DNA of 14,118 bases from Pseudomonadota bacterium (GTDB taxonomy: Bacteria > Pseudomonadota > Gammaproteobacteria > UBA1113): contig JAJXVQ010000020.1 of assembly GCA_021782065.1 (NCBI GenBank), forward strand, positions 1 to 14,118, written 5' to 3'. The notes beneath the pieces are model-generated. The model saw nothing but the letters and a program-made list of their open reading frames with translations. It had not been told where the DNA came from and made no database searches. Shown one piece after another: positions 1-6,803 of the stretch; the first letter of the stretch is position 1, and each line of letters begins with the position of its first letter. A program made the translations under genes and the position numbers.

Positions 1-61
1 AGCTGTGATGGCGAGTTTCAAGATATGCTTTTTCTTCTGGTGTTAAATATAATCTCTTCAT
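1..61 (-). mobile_element. IS630-type transposase, N-terminal end only (runs off the window)
   Basis: Reading the minus strand from the ATG at 61 gives 20 codons beginning MKRLYLTPEEKAYLE and continuing past the window edge. The pattern of a short basic start, then L-T-x-E-E-x-x-x-L-E, resembles the start of IS630/Tc1-mariner-family transposases, where a helix-turn-helix DNA-binding region follows. Only the start is visible, so completeness and activity cannot be judged. The outer end of the element should lie within roughly 100 bases upstream of the ATG (to the right, about 62-130), but I could not identify the terminal repeat. Family assignment rests on very few residues and is tentative. 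Confidence 0.5.
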
Positions 62-75
62 ACCCCATAGCTTGA

Positions 76-222
76 TCCCTTTGGCGACAAATTGCAAGCT
101 TTTTCAAAGATCTTGGGTATATATTGCGTGAACAAGACTTTATTTGGCAATCGAGCCGTGGCGCTTATGCGTTAGAAGATGAGAGTTTTGTAGAATGGTT
201 TAAGCATACTCAAGGGAAATAA
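76..222 (+). pseudogene. C-terminal fragment of an unidentified protein, probably cut by the IS element
   Basis: After a stop at 73-75 this frame is open to the TAA at 220-222 and has no ATG start. It encodes about 48 residues. The last part has a natural protein look (KDLGYILREQDFIWQ, then an acidic/aromatic tail ending VEWFKHTQGK). It resembles the C-terminal end of a soluble protein, perhaps the winged-helix tail of an ATPase, but I do not recognise it with certainty. It lies directly beside the divergent transposase end, so the simplest reading is a gene interrupted by the insertion, with the true junction somewhere between about 76 and 130. Confidence 0.4.
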
Positions 223-450
223 ATCGGCAGCAGTTTCCTGCTAAGGTAATCTAGTCTAAGAGGGCTTATTTTTCGTAGAAATTTTTAATGATTCTCATAG
301 CCGCAATTCTGTAAAATTCAAATGTTTCTAAAAGCGCTATAATATTCCCTTATAACTTATTTGCAAAGTACAAGCAATTGTGCTAATTATTGGGCAAGTA
401 TTAGTCCATCTGATTATGATGTCTAGATTTTGAACGGAGATAAATAAACC
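223..450. other. Non-coding AT-rich stretch with a weak hairpin and a possible -10 box
   Basis: I see no convincing gene here. A very short stem (TAAG/CTTA, 257-268) followed by five T (269-273) could be a weak terminator for the upstream fragment. A perfect TATAAT lies at 338-343, but I see no good -35 at the right distance. The minus-strand open frame covering 337-537 has no family resemblance and overlaps the better-supported remnant at 451, so it is not called. Confidence 0.3.
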
Positions 451-618
451 ATGGACAACAACATAGTCATTTTTGCAATTTTTCTTATTTTCTCGGGTGC
501 GGCAGCGATGGCGACGCTCGCTTTGTACACGCGTCAATCCTTTTCGTCTTGTTCGCTACACTCGTCGGCTTACAATAGCGGGGACTGCTATTCCTTGCTA
601 TTGGAATCTATTTCATAG
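451..618 (+). pseudogene. Frameshifted N-terminal remnant of a membrane protein resembling a cation:proton antiporter
   Basis: An ATG at 451 preceded by CGGAGA (435-440) opens a 55-codon frame. Its first 30 residues (starting MDNNIVIFAIFLIFSGAAA, then MATLALYTRQS) look like the first transmembrane helix and loop of KefB/CPA2-type monovalent cation:proton antiporters. After the RQS motif the frame turns into a serine-rich, non-membrane sequence and stops at 616. A neighbouring frame in the same stretch reads as membrane-like sequence (SILFVLFATLVGL, then GLLFLAIGIYFIGRE ending at 629). This points to a frameshift plus a large deletion of the antiporter body. The ribosome binding site may still allow a short peptide to be made. 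Family assignment is by recollection of the N-terminal pattern only. Confidence 0.4.
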
Positions 619-635
619 GGCGTGAATAGTTATGT

Positions 636-665
636 TTTATACTGTAATATAGAATAAAATATGAT
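636..665 (+). promoter_or_regulatory. Possible sigma70 promoter of the signalling cassette
   Basis: TTTATA (636-641, 4 of 6 to the -35 consensus) and TATGAT (660-665, 5 of 6 to the -10) are separated by 18 bases. This would start transcription near 672, about 95 bases before the first cassette gene. The region is very AT-rich, so chance matches are likely. Confidence 0.25.
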
Positions 666-733
666 ATGATTTAGCTTCATAAGGAAGGATGGTTAGGCTT
701 TATATTTTTATATGAGTAAGAGGTAAAACCAAA

Positions 734-769
734 ATGTCGGTCTTGCTTGAAGGGGGGTACTTTATGTGA
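734..769 (+). CDS. Possible 11-codon leader peptide overlapping the start of the LuxI-like gene
   Basis: ATG at 734 opens the frame MSVLLEGGYFM and ends at TGA 767-769. It is preceded by AAGAGG (718-723) at a usable distance. Its stop overlaps the GTG start of the next gene in the four bases GTGA (766-769), the arrangement expected for translational coupling. The GAAGGGGGG that should serve as ribosome binding site for the next gene lies inside this small frame, so ribosomes on the leader would affect access to it. This may be coincidence, since very short frames are common. Confidence 0.25.
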   Translation: MSVLLEGGYFM

Positions 770-1437
770 AAGAAGCAAATAGCCTAGAAATGCTTAATCA
801 GGCACGTTCTCTTTTCTATCATTATTATATAGAAATACACGAATGGGAAATTTATGATGTTAACCATTCTGGTATATGCATTGTGAAGGGTAAAGAAGGC
901 TTTATGCTAGAAGATAATTATGATGAAGAAAGCATCTGGTTCTTATTATACCTGAAACAAATCCCCATTGGCTGTATTCGGATATGTGGTGTTGATCAAA
1001 ATAAAATCCTTGAAATAGAAGAATATGCAAATGTCAGAAGAAAACTCAAGGATATTTTTAGCAAAAAGAAACAACTTAATTTAGTGGGATTTAACAGAGA
1101 AGTTGTATTGCCACAATATGGGTGTGATCAATCTTTGCTGTGCCTATTAGAAGCACCTATTGCCTATTGTCTTCAAAAAAATAGATCCATACTAACGAGT
1201 TGTGTGTTTCAAGAATGGTATACTCTCTATACTATTCTGGGTTTTGAAGAATTAACATCTGCCAAATTTAAATATTATGAGACAGAGCCCCATTATCTAG
1301 ATGTTTTTTTCGCTGAAAGTATGAATTTGCTAAAAATACTTAACAATATACCATTGTTGTTAAATTTACCCGCCAGTCCCTGTCTAAACAATTTAAACCA
1401 TATCTCTTATACGAAAAAAAGGAATTATTATGATTAA
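766..1437 (+). CDS. LuxI/GNAT-fold protein, putative autoinducer-synthase-like acyltransferase
   Basis: This 223-residue protein is compatible with the LuxI/GNAT fold. Seen in order: R14 and a Phe/Tyr pair at 17-18, W27, a D-x-Y-D motif at D50-D53, G-C-I-R at 69-72, N-R-E-V at 110-113, then a helix (LLEAPIAYCLQKNRS, 127-141) and an LGFEE-x(5)-KFKYYE stretch near 158-171. LuxI/LasI enzymes carry the same ordered pattern (R, F, W, D-x-Y-D, G-x-x-R-L, E-x-x-R) for binding SAM and acyl-ACP. The family Glu three residues before the last Arg is Gly108 here, so classic homoserine-lactone synthesis is not assured; a related acyltransferase is possible. The GTG start is chosen for the GAAGGGGGG at 749-757; the next Met is eight codons in. 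The gene is AT-rich and overlaps the next one by 8 bases. The fold is moderately sure, the product unknown. Confidence 0.55.
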   Translation: MKEANSLEMLNQARSLFYHYYIEIHEWEIYDVNHSGICIVKGKEGFMLEDNYDEESIWFLLYLKQIPIGCIRICGVDQNKILEIEEYANVRRKLKDIFSKKKQLNLVGFNREVVLPQYGCDQSLLCLLEAPIAYCLQKNRSILTSCVFQEWYTLYTILGFEELTSAKFKYYETEPHYLDVFFAESMNLLKILNNIPLLLNLPASPCLNNLNHISYTKKRNYYD

Positions 1438-1765
1438 TTTTGGAGTTTTTGAACAAGTAAGGAAGAAATATAAAAACGAAGATTTCCCCTTTTTAAATGA
1501 ACAATGCATAAGCGCACAAATAAACAAGCCTTATCAGGGGTTACATATACTTCATAATATCCCCTTAACCATTGAAGCGGTTTTAAAGATAGAACCTCTA
1601 TTGATTGGCGGTGCGGATATAACTATGAGTTGTATTAGTATTCTTGAGCCACAGCAAATTGCACTAGACATTCTAAAAGATGCTAATGTTAAGGTTCAAA
1701 TAGAGCATTGTTTTACAGGAGAATATGACTTTTGTATGGATTGTTGTGGTGAACTTCTTGATTAA
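1430..1765 (+). CDS. Small protein matching the N-terminal part of S-adenosylhomocysteine hydrolase, without the catalytic region
   Basis: The 111 residues align by eye with about the first 110-120 residues of S-adenosylhomocysteine hydrolase. KPYQGLHI (33-40) stands for the family KPxxGxRI; NIPLTIEAVLKIEPLLIGGA (43-62) for the family helix in which LHMTxETAVLIETLxxLGA is typical; ITMSCISILEPQQIA for VxWxSCNIFSTQDHA; and GEYDFCMDCCGELL for the EEYxWC helix. The substrate-contacting His of LHMT is Pro45; the following Thr (T47) is kept. The later substrate, catalytic and NAD-binding regions are absent, so it should not hydrolyse SAH. It may be a binding or scaffold protein, or the stump of a longer gene. 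Ribosome binding site AGGA at 1420-1423. It starts inside the preceding gene and ends 9 bases before the kinase gene, whose AAGGAG overlaps its stop codon. Confidence 0.55.
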   Translation: MINFGVFEQVRKKYKNEDFPFLNEQCISAQINKPYQGLHILHNIPLTIEAVLKIEPLLIGGADITMSCISILEPQQIALDILKDANVKVQIEHCFTGEYDFCMDCCGELLD

Positions 1766-1774
1766 GGAGCTTTT

Positions 1775-4700
1775 ATGGATAAGAACGATAAAAGCAGGAT
1801 ATATCTTGATAATATAATAGAGCGTTCACCCGCGTATATTTTTTGGAAAGACATAAATCTTGCCTATTTAGGGTGTACTTATAAGTTTGCAAATCTTCTT
1901 GGGAGAAACTCCCCTAAAGAGATAATAGGGAAGACGGATTCTGAACTGGGTTGGGGCGTGGGTGAAGTAGAAACCTATAGAAAAAGAGATTTAGATGTAA
2001 TTAATGGCAATACGATCATCAATGTAGAAGAAAAAATTGCAAGACCAGACGGGTCTAAATTCATGATGCTAGTTAATAAGACGCCTTTAAGAGATGAATA
2101 TGGCAATTGTATAGGAATCCTTGCCCTATCTGTGGATATAACAGACCGAAAAATAGCTGAAAATGCTCTGCAAATGGCCAAAGAAGCTGCCGAGGCAGCC
2201 AATCAAGCCAAAACCGAATTCGTACAAAATATGCAGCATGATATACGTACACCCTGCGCGGGCATTTGGGGTGTATTGGACATTGTCGCTAAAACAGAAC
2301 CGGATGCCGAAAGAAGAGAAACGTTAGAGATGGCGGTTGATGCCAGTAAAAGGCTTTTAGATCTGTGCAATGAGGCGGTTGAATTTGGAGATTTGAGTGG
2401 GAATAATAAACCCGTTGTACAAAAGAGTTTAGACGTGCGCGAATTGGCGCGATCGGTGATTGAACTCAATAAACCAGCGGTTTTTGCTAAAGATCTCAGT
2501 ATTCACTTTAAGATAGCAGCCTCGGTGCCACCCCATATTGTGAGTGATGAATTCAGATTAAGCCGTATTCTCATCAACTTGCTGGGCAACGCCGTAAAAT
2601 TTTCACGCCAAGGCGAAATTACCTTAAGCATGACGGCTTCTGCGATAGACCAAGACACGCGCAAGGGTTTCTTAACAATAGAATTCAAAGACCAGGGAAT
2701 AGGCATTGCTGCCGATAAAGTCCATACCGTTTTTGAAAAATTTAGCCGGGGGGTTGCCTCTAACACCAATAAATACCCTGGAACGGGTTTGGGCCTGTAT
2801 GTGGTGAAAACCTTTGTGGATGAATTAAATGGCGAGATTGAATTAGAAAGCCAGGAAAACGAAGGAACTTATTTTAAGCTCAATATTCCTTTTAAGGCCC
2901 TTTTGGAAGAGTTGAAGAAACCAGGCGTGGAAATTGACGAGCATTTTAAGTCTCCGATTAAATTCGAGACGACAGCGGCAAAGCAAGCTCCAAAAACCAC
3001 CATTCAAAAAAGGCCTGTGGCTGAAAAACCATTTGCCCACAAGCTTTTAATCATCGAAGACGATAAAACCTGTCTTTTTGCCGAAAAGAATCTGTTATCT
3101 ACTTTCACAAATCATATTGATACAGCGGAAACCGTAGCCGAAGCGCTAGAGAAGTTAGCTTCAAAAATGTATGATTTGGTAATTTCTGATCTGGGCTTGC
3201 CTGATGGCTCCGGCAACGACATCGTAGCCAAGGTTAAAGTCAGCACGGAATCCCTTAATTACAATACACCGTTTGTGGCGATGACAGCACATCAAGACGC
3301 ATTAAAACATGAACAAGCCATGGCCGCGGGTTTTACCTCCACCAACACCAAGCCCTTAGGTGCCGAAAAAACCACCGAGTTTTTAAATGCGTATCCGGCA
3401 AAAAGGGTGGGTTCGCCTCGAGAAGAATTGGCTATTTCGACCAAAACACACGGTCTGCCGGTAATCGATTTGGTCTTAGGCATGCAACGAATTTCCGCTA
3501 TTACTGAAAGCCAAGCAATAGAAGTCTTAGGCATTTTATGGGAAACTTTGCAAGTTGATATCCCCTTATTGCAACAGGCAGAAAAAAATAATGATATCGA
3601 AGGGACAAATGCATTGTTGCTTAAAATACGCGGTGGTTCATGCTATGCAGGCACGCCTCGCTTAGAAGCAGCTTGTGAGGCATTGTATCATGCAGCAGGA
3701 AGAGGAATTAAAGACTTAAGAAAAATTCATGACTTGTTCTCTTTGCTCTATGACGAGGCAAAATTATTTACTGAGCAGTTCAAAGAACTCATCAAAGGCA
3801 TGAATGCTCAAAAAGAATCGGAACATTTAAGAATGCTGAATGAAAAGCAAAAAGCACTTTTAGAACAAGAGGCAAAATTCACCAAAATAGCCAATCAAGT
3901 GGCGCACGATATACGTTCACCCGTCGGTACTTTATTAATGATCTTGAAATCGTGCATGGACATTCCAGAAGCAAGGCGCATCACTCTAAGGGAAGCCGCC
4001 ATGGGCATAGGCGATATTGCCAATCACTTGCTACATGAATATAGAAAGAAAGGCGCGGATGAAGCGATAGTACACGAAGAACGCCAGGCTATGTTAGTAT
4101 CTACTGTTTTGCTGGAATCCTTAACCCACAAAAAATACCAATATGAGGGCTTACCTATTCAATTTGACTATAACTTCCAACCCAATACCCAATTTGCGTT
4201 TATTGAAATACAAGCGAGTGCTTTTAAGCGGATGTTATCTAATTTAATGAATAATGCCGTGGATGCTTTTGACGGTCAACATGGAACAGTTGGTTTACAG
4301 CTAGAAGCCGATAATGAATGGGTGAAAATATGCATTCAGGATATGGGAAAGGGTATGTCTTCTGACTTGCGCGACAAAATTCTGCATAAAACTGCTGTGA
4401 CACAGGGCAAGCAATCAGGCCACGGCTTAGGGTTTACTCAGGTGTGGGAAACCTTAGATCAGAATCAAGGTGAGTTAGAAATCGATTCTAAACTCGGTGT
4501 AGGAACTATGATTACGGCCACTTTTCCTAGGATCACCGCCCCGCATTGGATTGCGGAAGAAATGGTATTAAACGCGAATGATACCGTTGCTATTTTAGAT
4601 GACGATAGCTCTATACACGGTGCTTGGGATGCTCGTTTTGAAAGCCTTTTAAATGAAAATGCAGAATTACAGCTAAAACATTTTCAGATGGGTAGTGAAG

Positions 4701-5278
4701 CGTTGGCCTTTATAGAAAGATTGACAGAGACTCAAAAAGAGCGAATTTTTCTGCTCTCGGACTATGAACTGTTGAAACAAGAGTTCAATGGTTTAGAAGT
4801 CATTGCTAAAAGTGGATTACAACGTTGTATGCTGGTCACTAGCCATTATGCCGATCCAGCCATACAAAAAGAGGCGGCCAAAACGAACACCCGAATTTTG
4901 CCTAAGCAATTGGCTTCTGAAGTGCTGATCAAAATGAATGATGCTGCACCGGAAAAGGTCTATGCCGTTATCGTGGATGATTATGAGGGTTTTGCTAAAA
5001 CATTAGCGGTCTATGCTTTTGACGATGACCAAATCACAGTCGAATACCTTAACCCAGAACATCTTTTAAGGGATCTCCATAAATATGACAAAGATACTAA
5101 ATTCTATCTGGATAATAATTATGCCAACTCAAAACTAACTGGTTTAGAGGTCGCCAAAAAATTGCATGATCTAGGTTATGAACATTTAGTTATGTTATCC
5201 GGTGAAGTCGATTTAAAAGGGCCACCTTATGTGACCATTATTGGGAAAAATGAAATAGAGCGCTTGAAGAATTGGTAA
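1775..5278 (+). CDS. Soluble hybrid sensor kinase: PAS, two kinase cores, three receivers, degenerate Hpt
   Basis: 1167 residues with no membrane segment or HAMP domain, so a cytosolic sensor. Order: PAS (about 8-127); linker helix; HisKA with H155 (MQHDIRTP); HATPase with N268/N272, DQGIG (306-310), GTGLG (336-340); receiver 1 (423-540: D429, D430, D472, T504, K526); Hpt-like domain (about 570-670); coiled coil (about 675-705); second HisKA with H711 (VAHDIRSP); second HATPase with N823/N827, DMGKG (856-860), GHGLG (882-886); receiver 2 (936-1050: D942-944, D996, T1022, K1044); receiver 3 (1061-1160: D1068/D1069, D1113, S1142, K1158). In the Hpt domain the usual H-x-L-x-G motif reads LKIRGG, with Leu616 at the phospho-His position. 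No DNA-binding or enzymatic output domain is present, so a separate phosphotransfer protein or partner is expected. AAGGAG at 1764-1769 gives a strong start. Domain calls are confident; the signal is unknown. Confidence 0.9.
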   Translation: MDKNDKSRIYLDNIIERSPAYIFWKDINLAYLGCTYKFANLLGRNSPKEIIGKTDSELGWGVGEVETYRKRDLDVINGNTIINVEEKIARPDGSKFMMLVNKTPLRDEYGNCIGILALSVDITDRKIAENALQMAKEAAEAANQAKTEFVQNMQHDIRTPCAGIWGVLDIVAKTEPDAERRETLEMAVDASKRLLDLCNEAVEFGDLSGNNKPVVQKSLDVRELARSVIELNKPAVFAKDLSIHFKIAASVPPHIVSDEFRLSRILINLLGNAVKFSRQGEITLSMTASAIDQDTRKGFLTIEFKDQGIGIAADKVHTVFEKFSRGVASNTNKYPGTGLGLYVVKTFVDELNGEIELESQENEGTYFKLNIPFKALLEELKKPGVEIDEHFKSPIKFETTAAKQAPKTTIQKRPVAEKPFAHKLLIIEDDKTCLFAEKNLLSTFTNHIDTAETVAEALEKLASKMYDLVISDLGLPDGSGNDIVAKVKVSTESLNYNTPFVAMTAHQDALKHEQAMAAGFTSTNTKPLGAEKTTEFLNAYPAKRVGSPREELAISTKTHGLPVIDLVLGMQRISAITESQAIEVLGILWETLQVDIPLLQQAEKNNDIEGTNALLLKIRGGSCYAGTPRLEAACEALYHAAGRGIKDLRKIHDLFSLLYDEAKLFTEQFKELIKGMNAQKESEHLRMLNEKQKALLEQEAKFTKIANQVAHDIRSPVGTLLMILKSCMDIPEARRITLREAAMGIGDIANHLLHEYRKKGADEAIVHEERQAMLVSTVLLESLTHKKYQYEGLPIQFDYNFQPNTQFAFIEIQASAFKRMLSNLMNNAVDAFDGQHGTVGLQLEADNEWVKICIQDMGKGMSSDLRDKILHKTAVTQGKQSGHGLGFTQVWETLDQNQGELEIDSKLGVGTMITATFPRITAPHWIAEEMVLNANDTVAILDDDSSIHGAWDARFESLLNENAELQLKHFQMGSEALAFIERLTETQKERIFLLSDYELLKQEFNGLEVIAKSGLQRCMLVTSHYADPAIQKEAAKTNTRILPKQLASEVLIKMNDAAPEKVYAVIVDDYEGFAKTLAVYAFDDDQITVEYLNPEHLLRDLHKYDKDTKFYLDNNYANSKLTGLEVAKKLHDLGYEHLVMLSGEVDLKGPPYVTIIGKNEIERLKNW

Positions 5279-5365
5279 TGCTGATTCAATCTGCGAGATC
5301 TAAAAATGTTCACAGGTCTATTCTGGGTGGTCCACGGACAGCCCCTACGTTGTTCTGAGGCTCGT

Positions 5366-5935
5366 ATGATGAATATGCACATTGACTTAAAAACCGGCTG
5401 GGCTAGCGATATACGAATCCTTGCCTCACCTAATTGTAACAGTCGCCCTGTAGGAACGGAGGTTGATCTACTTATTATACATTGTATCAGCCTGCCGCCT
5501 GGACAATATGGGGGTGGCTATATTGAAAAATTATTCAGCAACCAATTGCCCGTAAAAGAACATCCTTATTTTAAAGACATTGCTAACAACCCTGTTTCTG
5601 CGCATTTTTTGATCGAAAGACACGGTGCTGTGACTCAATTTGTCAGTATCTACGACCGTGCCTGGCATGCGGGCGTGTCCTCTTTTGCGGGCCGTGCGCA
5701 ATGCAATGACTACTCCATAGGAGTAGAATTGGAGGGTTGTGTCACCGATAGTTTTACTTTTGAACAATATAAGGCCTTACAGGCCCTGTGTTTGGCCTTA
5801 AAGGGATGTTTTCCAGCCATTAATTGCGGTAGAATTGTGGCTCATAGCGATGTAGCGCCTGGGCGCAAAGATGACCCCGGGCCTTTTTTTGATTGGCAGG
5901 AACTTTTTGCTTTATTAAAGGACGCGGGTTTTTAA
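5366..5935 (+). CDS. ampD: AmpD, 1,6-anhydro-N-acetylmuramyl-L-alanine amidase
   Basis: A zinc amidase of the cytoplasmic cell-wall recycling pathway. It cuts the lactyl-amide bond between anhydro-MurNAc and the stem peptide of imported muropeptides, and in many species loss of it derepresses AmpR-controlled beta-lactamase. From this start (189 residues) the zinc ligands are H39 (LLIIHCISLPPG), H160 (IVAHSDVAPGRKDDPGP) and D170, with catalytic Glu at E121 (SIGVELEG). The block RAWHAGVSSFAGR-x(2)-CNDYSIG is typical of AmpD. The open frame extends upstream to 5306, but the extra 20 residues have no counterpart in AmpD. TGAGG at 5356-5360 supports ATG 5366 or 5369. No signal peptide, consistent with AmpD rather than the exported AmiD. 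ampE follows, as in E. coli. Confidence 0.93.
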   Translation: MMNMHIDLKTGWASDIRILASPNCNSRPVGTEVDLLIIHCISLPPGQYGGGYIEKLFSNQLPVKEHPYFKDIANNPVSAHFLIERHGAVTQFVSIYDRAWHAGVSSFAGRAQCNDYSIGVELEGCVTDSFTFEQYKALQALCLALKGCFPAINCGRIVAHSDVAPGRKDDPGPFFDWQELFALLKDAGF

Positions 5936-5957
5936 TCTATATAGAAGGACGATGGTT

Positions 5958-6803
5958 ATGATGATTCTTATTGTGGTGTTGCTTTGTTTAGCCTTGAATC
6001 GTTTTACCCCTATGGGGAAATGGGGGCGTAACTATGGCTGGTTAAATCGATATTTCGAATACCATCAAAAATGGTTGGGTATGACGCCTTTTGGCAAAGG
6101 GGTGTTGGGATTATTGATGGCCTTGTTACCCGCTGTGATTGTGGTTGCGCTGTTGCAATGGATGATGGTTTATTTTGCGTGGAATATTGCTGCTGTTGTA
6201 TTTGCTGCTGCTGTTTTATTGTATGCTTTAGGTGTTATACCAGCTATAACAGCCGATTACATCCCCGCTAGAAGCAGTACAATCAGCACTATAGAAGAAG
6301 CAGCACGCCATGAAGGCGCGGCTATAGTTGTTCCTAAAAATACAGGAAGCCTATTGTGGCAGGCACAAACAAATATGTTTGCCGTATTATTTTGGTTTGT
6401 GTTGCTGGGTCCAGCAGGGGCAGTGTTATACCGTTTTTCACGCTTGCTGTCTGAGCATATTTATGCTGAGGATGCGCCACAAATACGCAATGCTGCAGTG
6501 GTTTGGATATCGTACTTAGATTGGATCCCAGTGCGTGTATTAGCTTTATGTTTTGTATTAGCAGGCCGTTTTGAAAGCACCTTCAAGGTATGGTGGCATC
6601 AAATTACAACGGGGCCTAAAGGCAATGAAGCCTATTTGGAAGCATGTGGTCATGCCGCATTAGAAAGTGGCAATGATACGCCACAAAGACAATGGGCTTT
6701 GTATCAACGGGCATTAATTATTTTGTTAATTGTACTGGCATTGGTGGCCCTGGCAGTGTGGGCGCATCAGGACACATCGATGGTAGTAATAAGCAGAGAG
6801 TAA
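5958..6803 (+). CDS. ampE: AmpE, inner-membrane protein of the amp signalling locus
   Basis: About 281 residues, close to the usual AmpE length. Hydrophobic segments lie near residues 1-14, 36-60, 62-80, 137-160 and 190-205, with a C-terminal one near 250-270. The family signature is LDWIPVRVLALCFVLAGRFE, which matches the AmpE motif LDWVPVRLxG. AmpE is linked genetically to beta-lactamase induction, but its biochemical role is not established. ATG 5952 is only two bases from AAGGA (5945-5949), whereas ATG 5958 has ideal spacing, so 5958 is preferred. The stop codon directly abuts the aceE start, with no room for pdhR or aroP, which sit here in E. coli. Confidence 0.88.
   Translation: MMILIVVLLCLALNRFTPMGKWGRNYGWLNRYFEYHQKWLGMTPFGKGVLGLLMALLPAVIVVALLQWMMVYFAWNIAAVVFAAAVLLYALGVIPAITADYIPARSSTISTIEEAARHEGAAIVVPKNTGSLLWQAQTNMFAVLFWFVLLGPAGAVLYRFSRLLSEHIYAEDAPQIRNAAVVWISYLDWIPVRVLALCFVLAGRFESTFKVWWHQITTGPKGNEAYLEACGHAALESGNDTPQRQWALYQRALIILLIVLALVALAVWAHQDTSMVVISRE

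Noticed and set aside
337..537. 66-residue minus-strand open frame
   Set aside because: No recognisable family pattern, rich in unusual residues, and opposite the better-supported antiporter-like remnant with its ribosome binding site.
5325..5344. Imperfect dyad GGG-TG-GTCC-AC-GGAC-AG-CCC between the kinase and ampD
   Set aside because: The 2-base centre cannot form a stable hairpin and there is no T-tract. It could be an operator or an old element end, but nothing else supports either.
5306..5365. N-terminal extension of AmpD by 20 residues
   Set aside because: These residues have no counterpart in AmpD, overlap the dyad region, and lack a ribosome binding site; the site at 5356-5360 favours the later start.
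6071..6519. Two plus-strand open frames of 66 and 63 residues inside ampE
   Set aside because: Cysteine-rich out-of-frame readings of the ampE membrane segments with no starts of their own.
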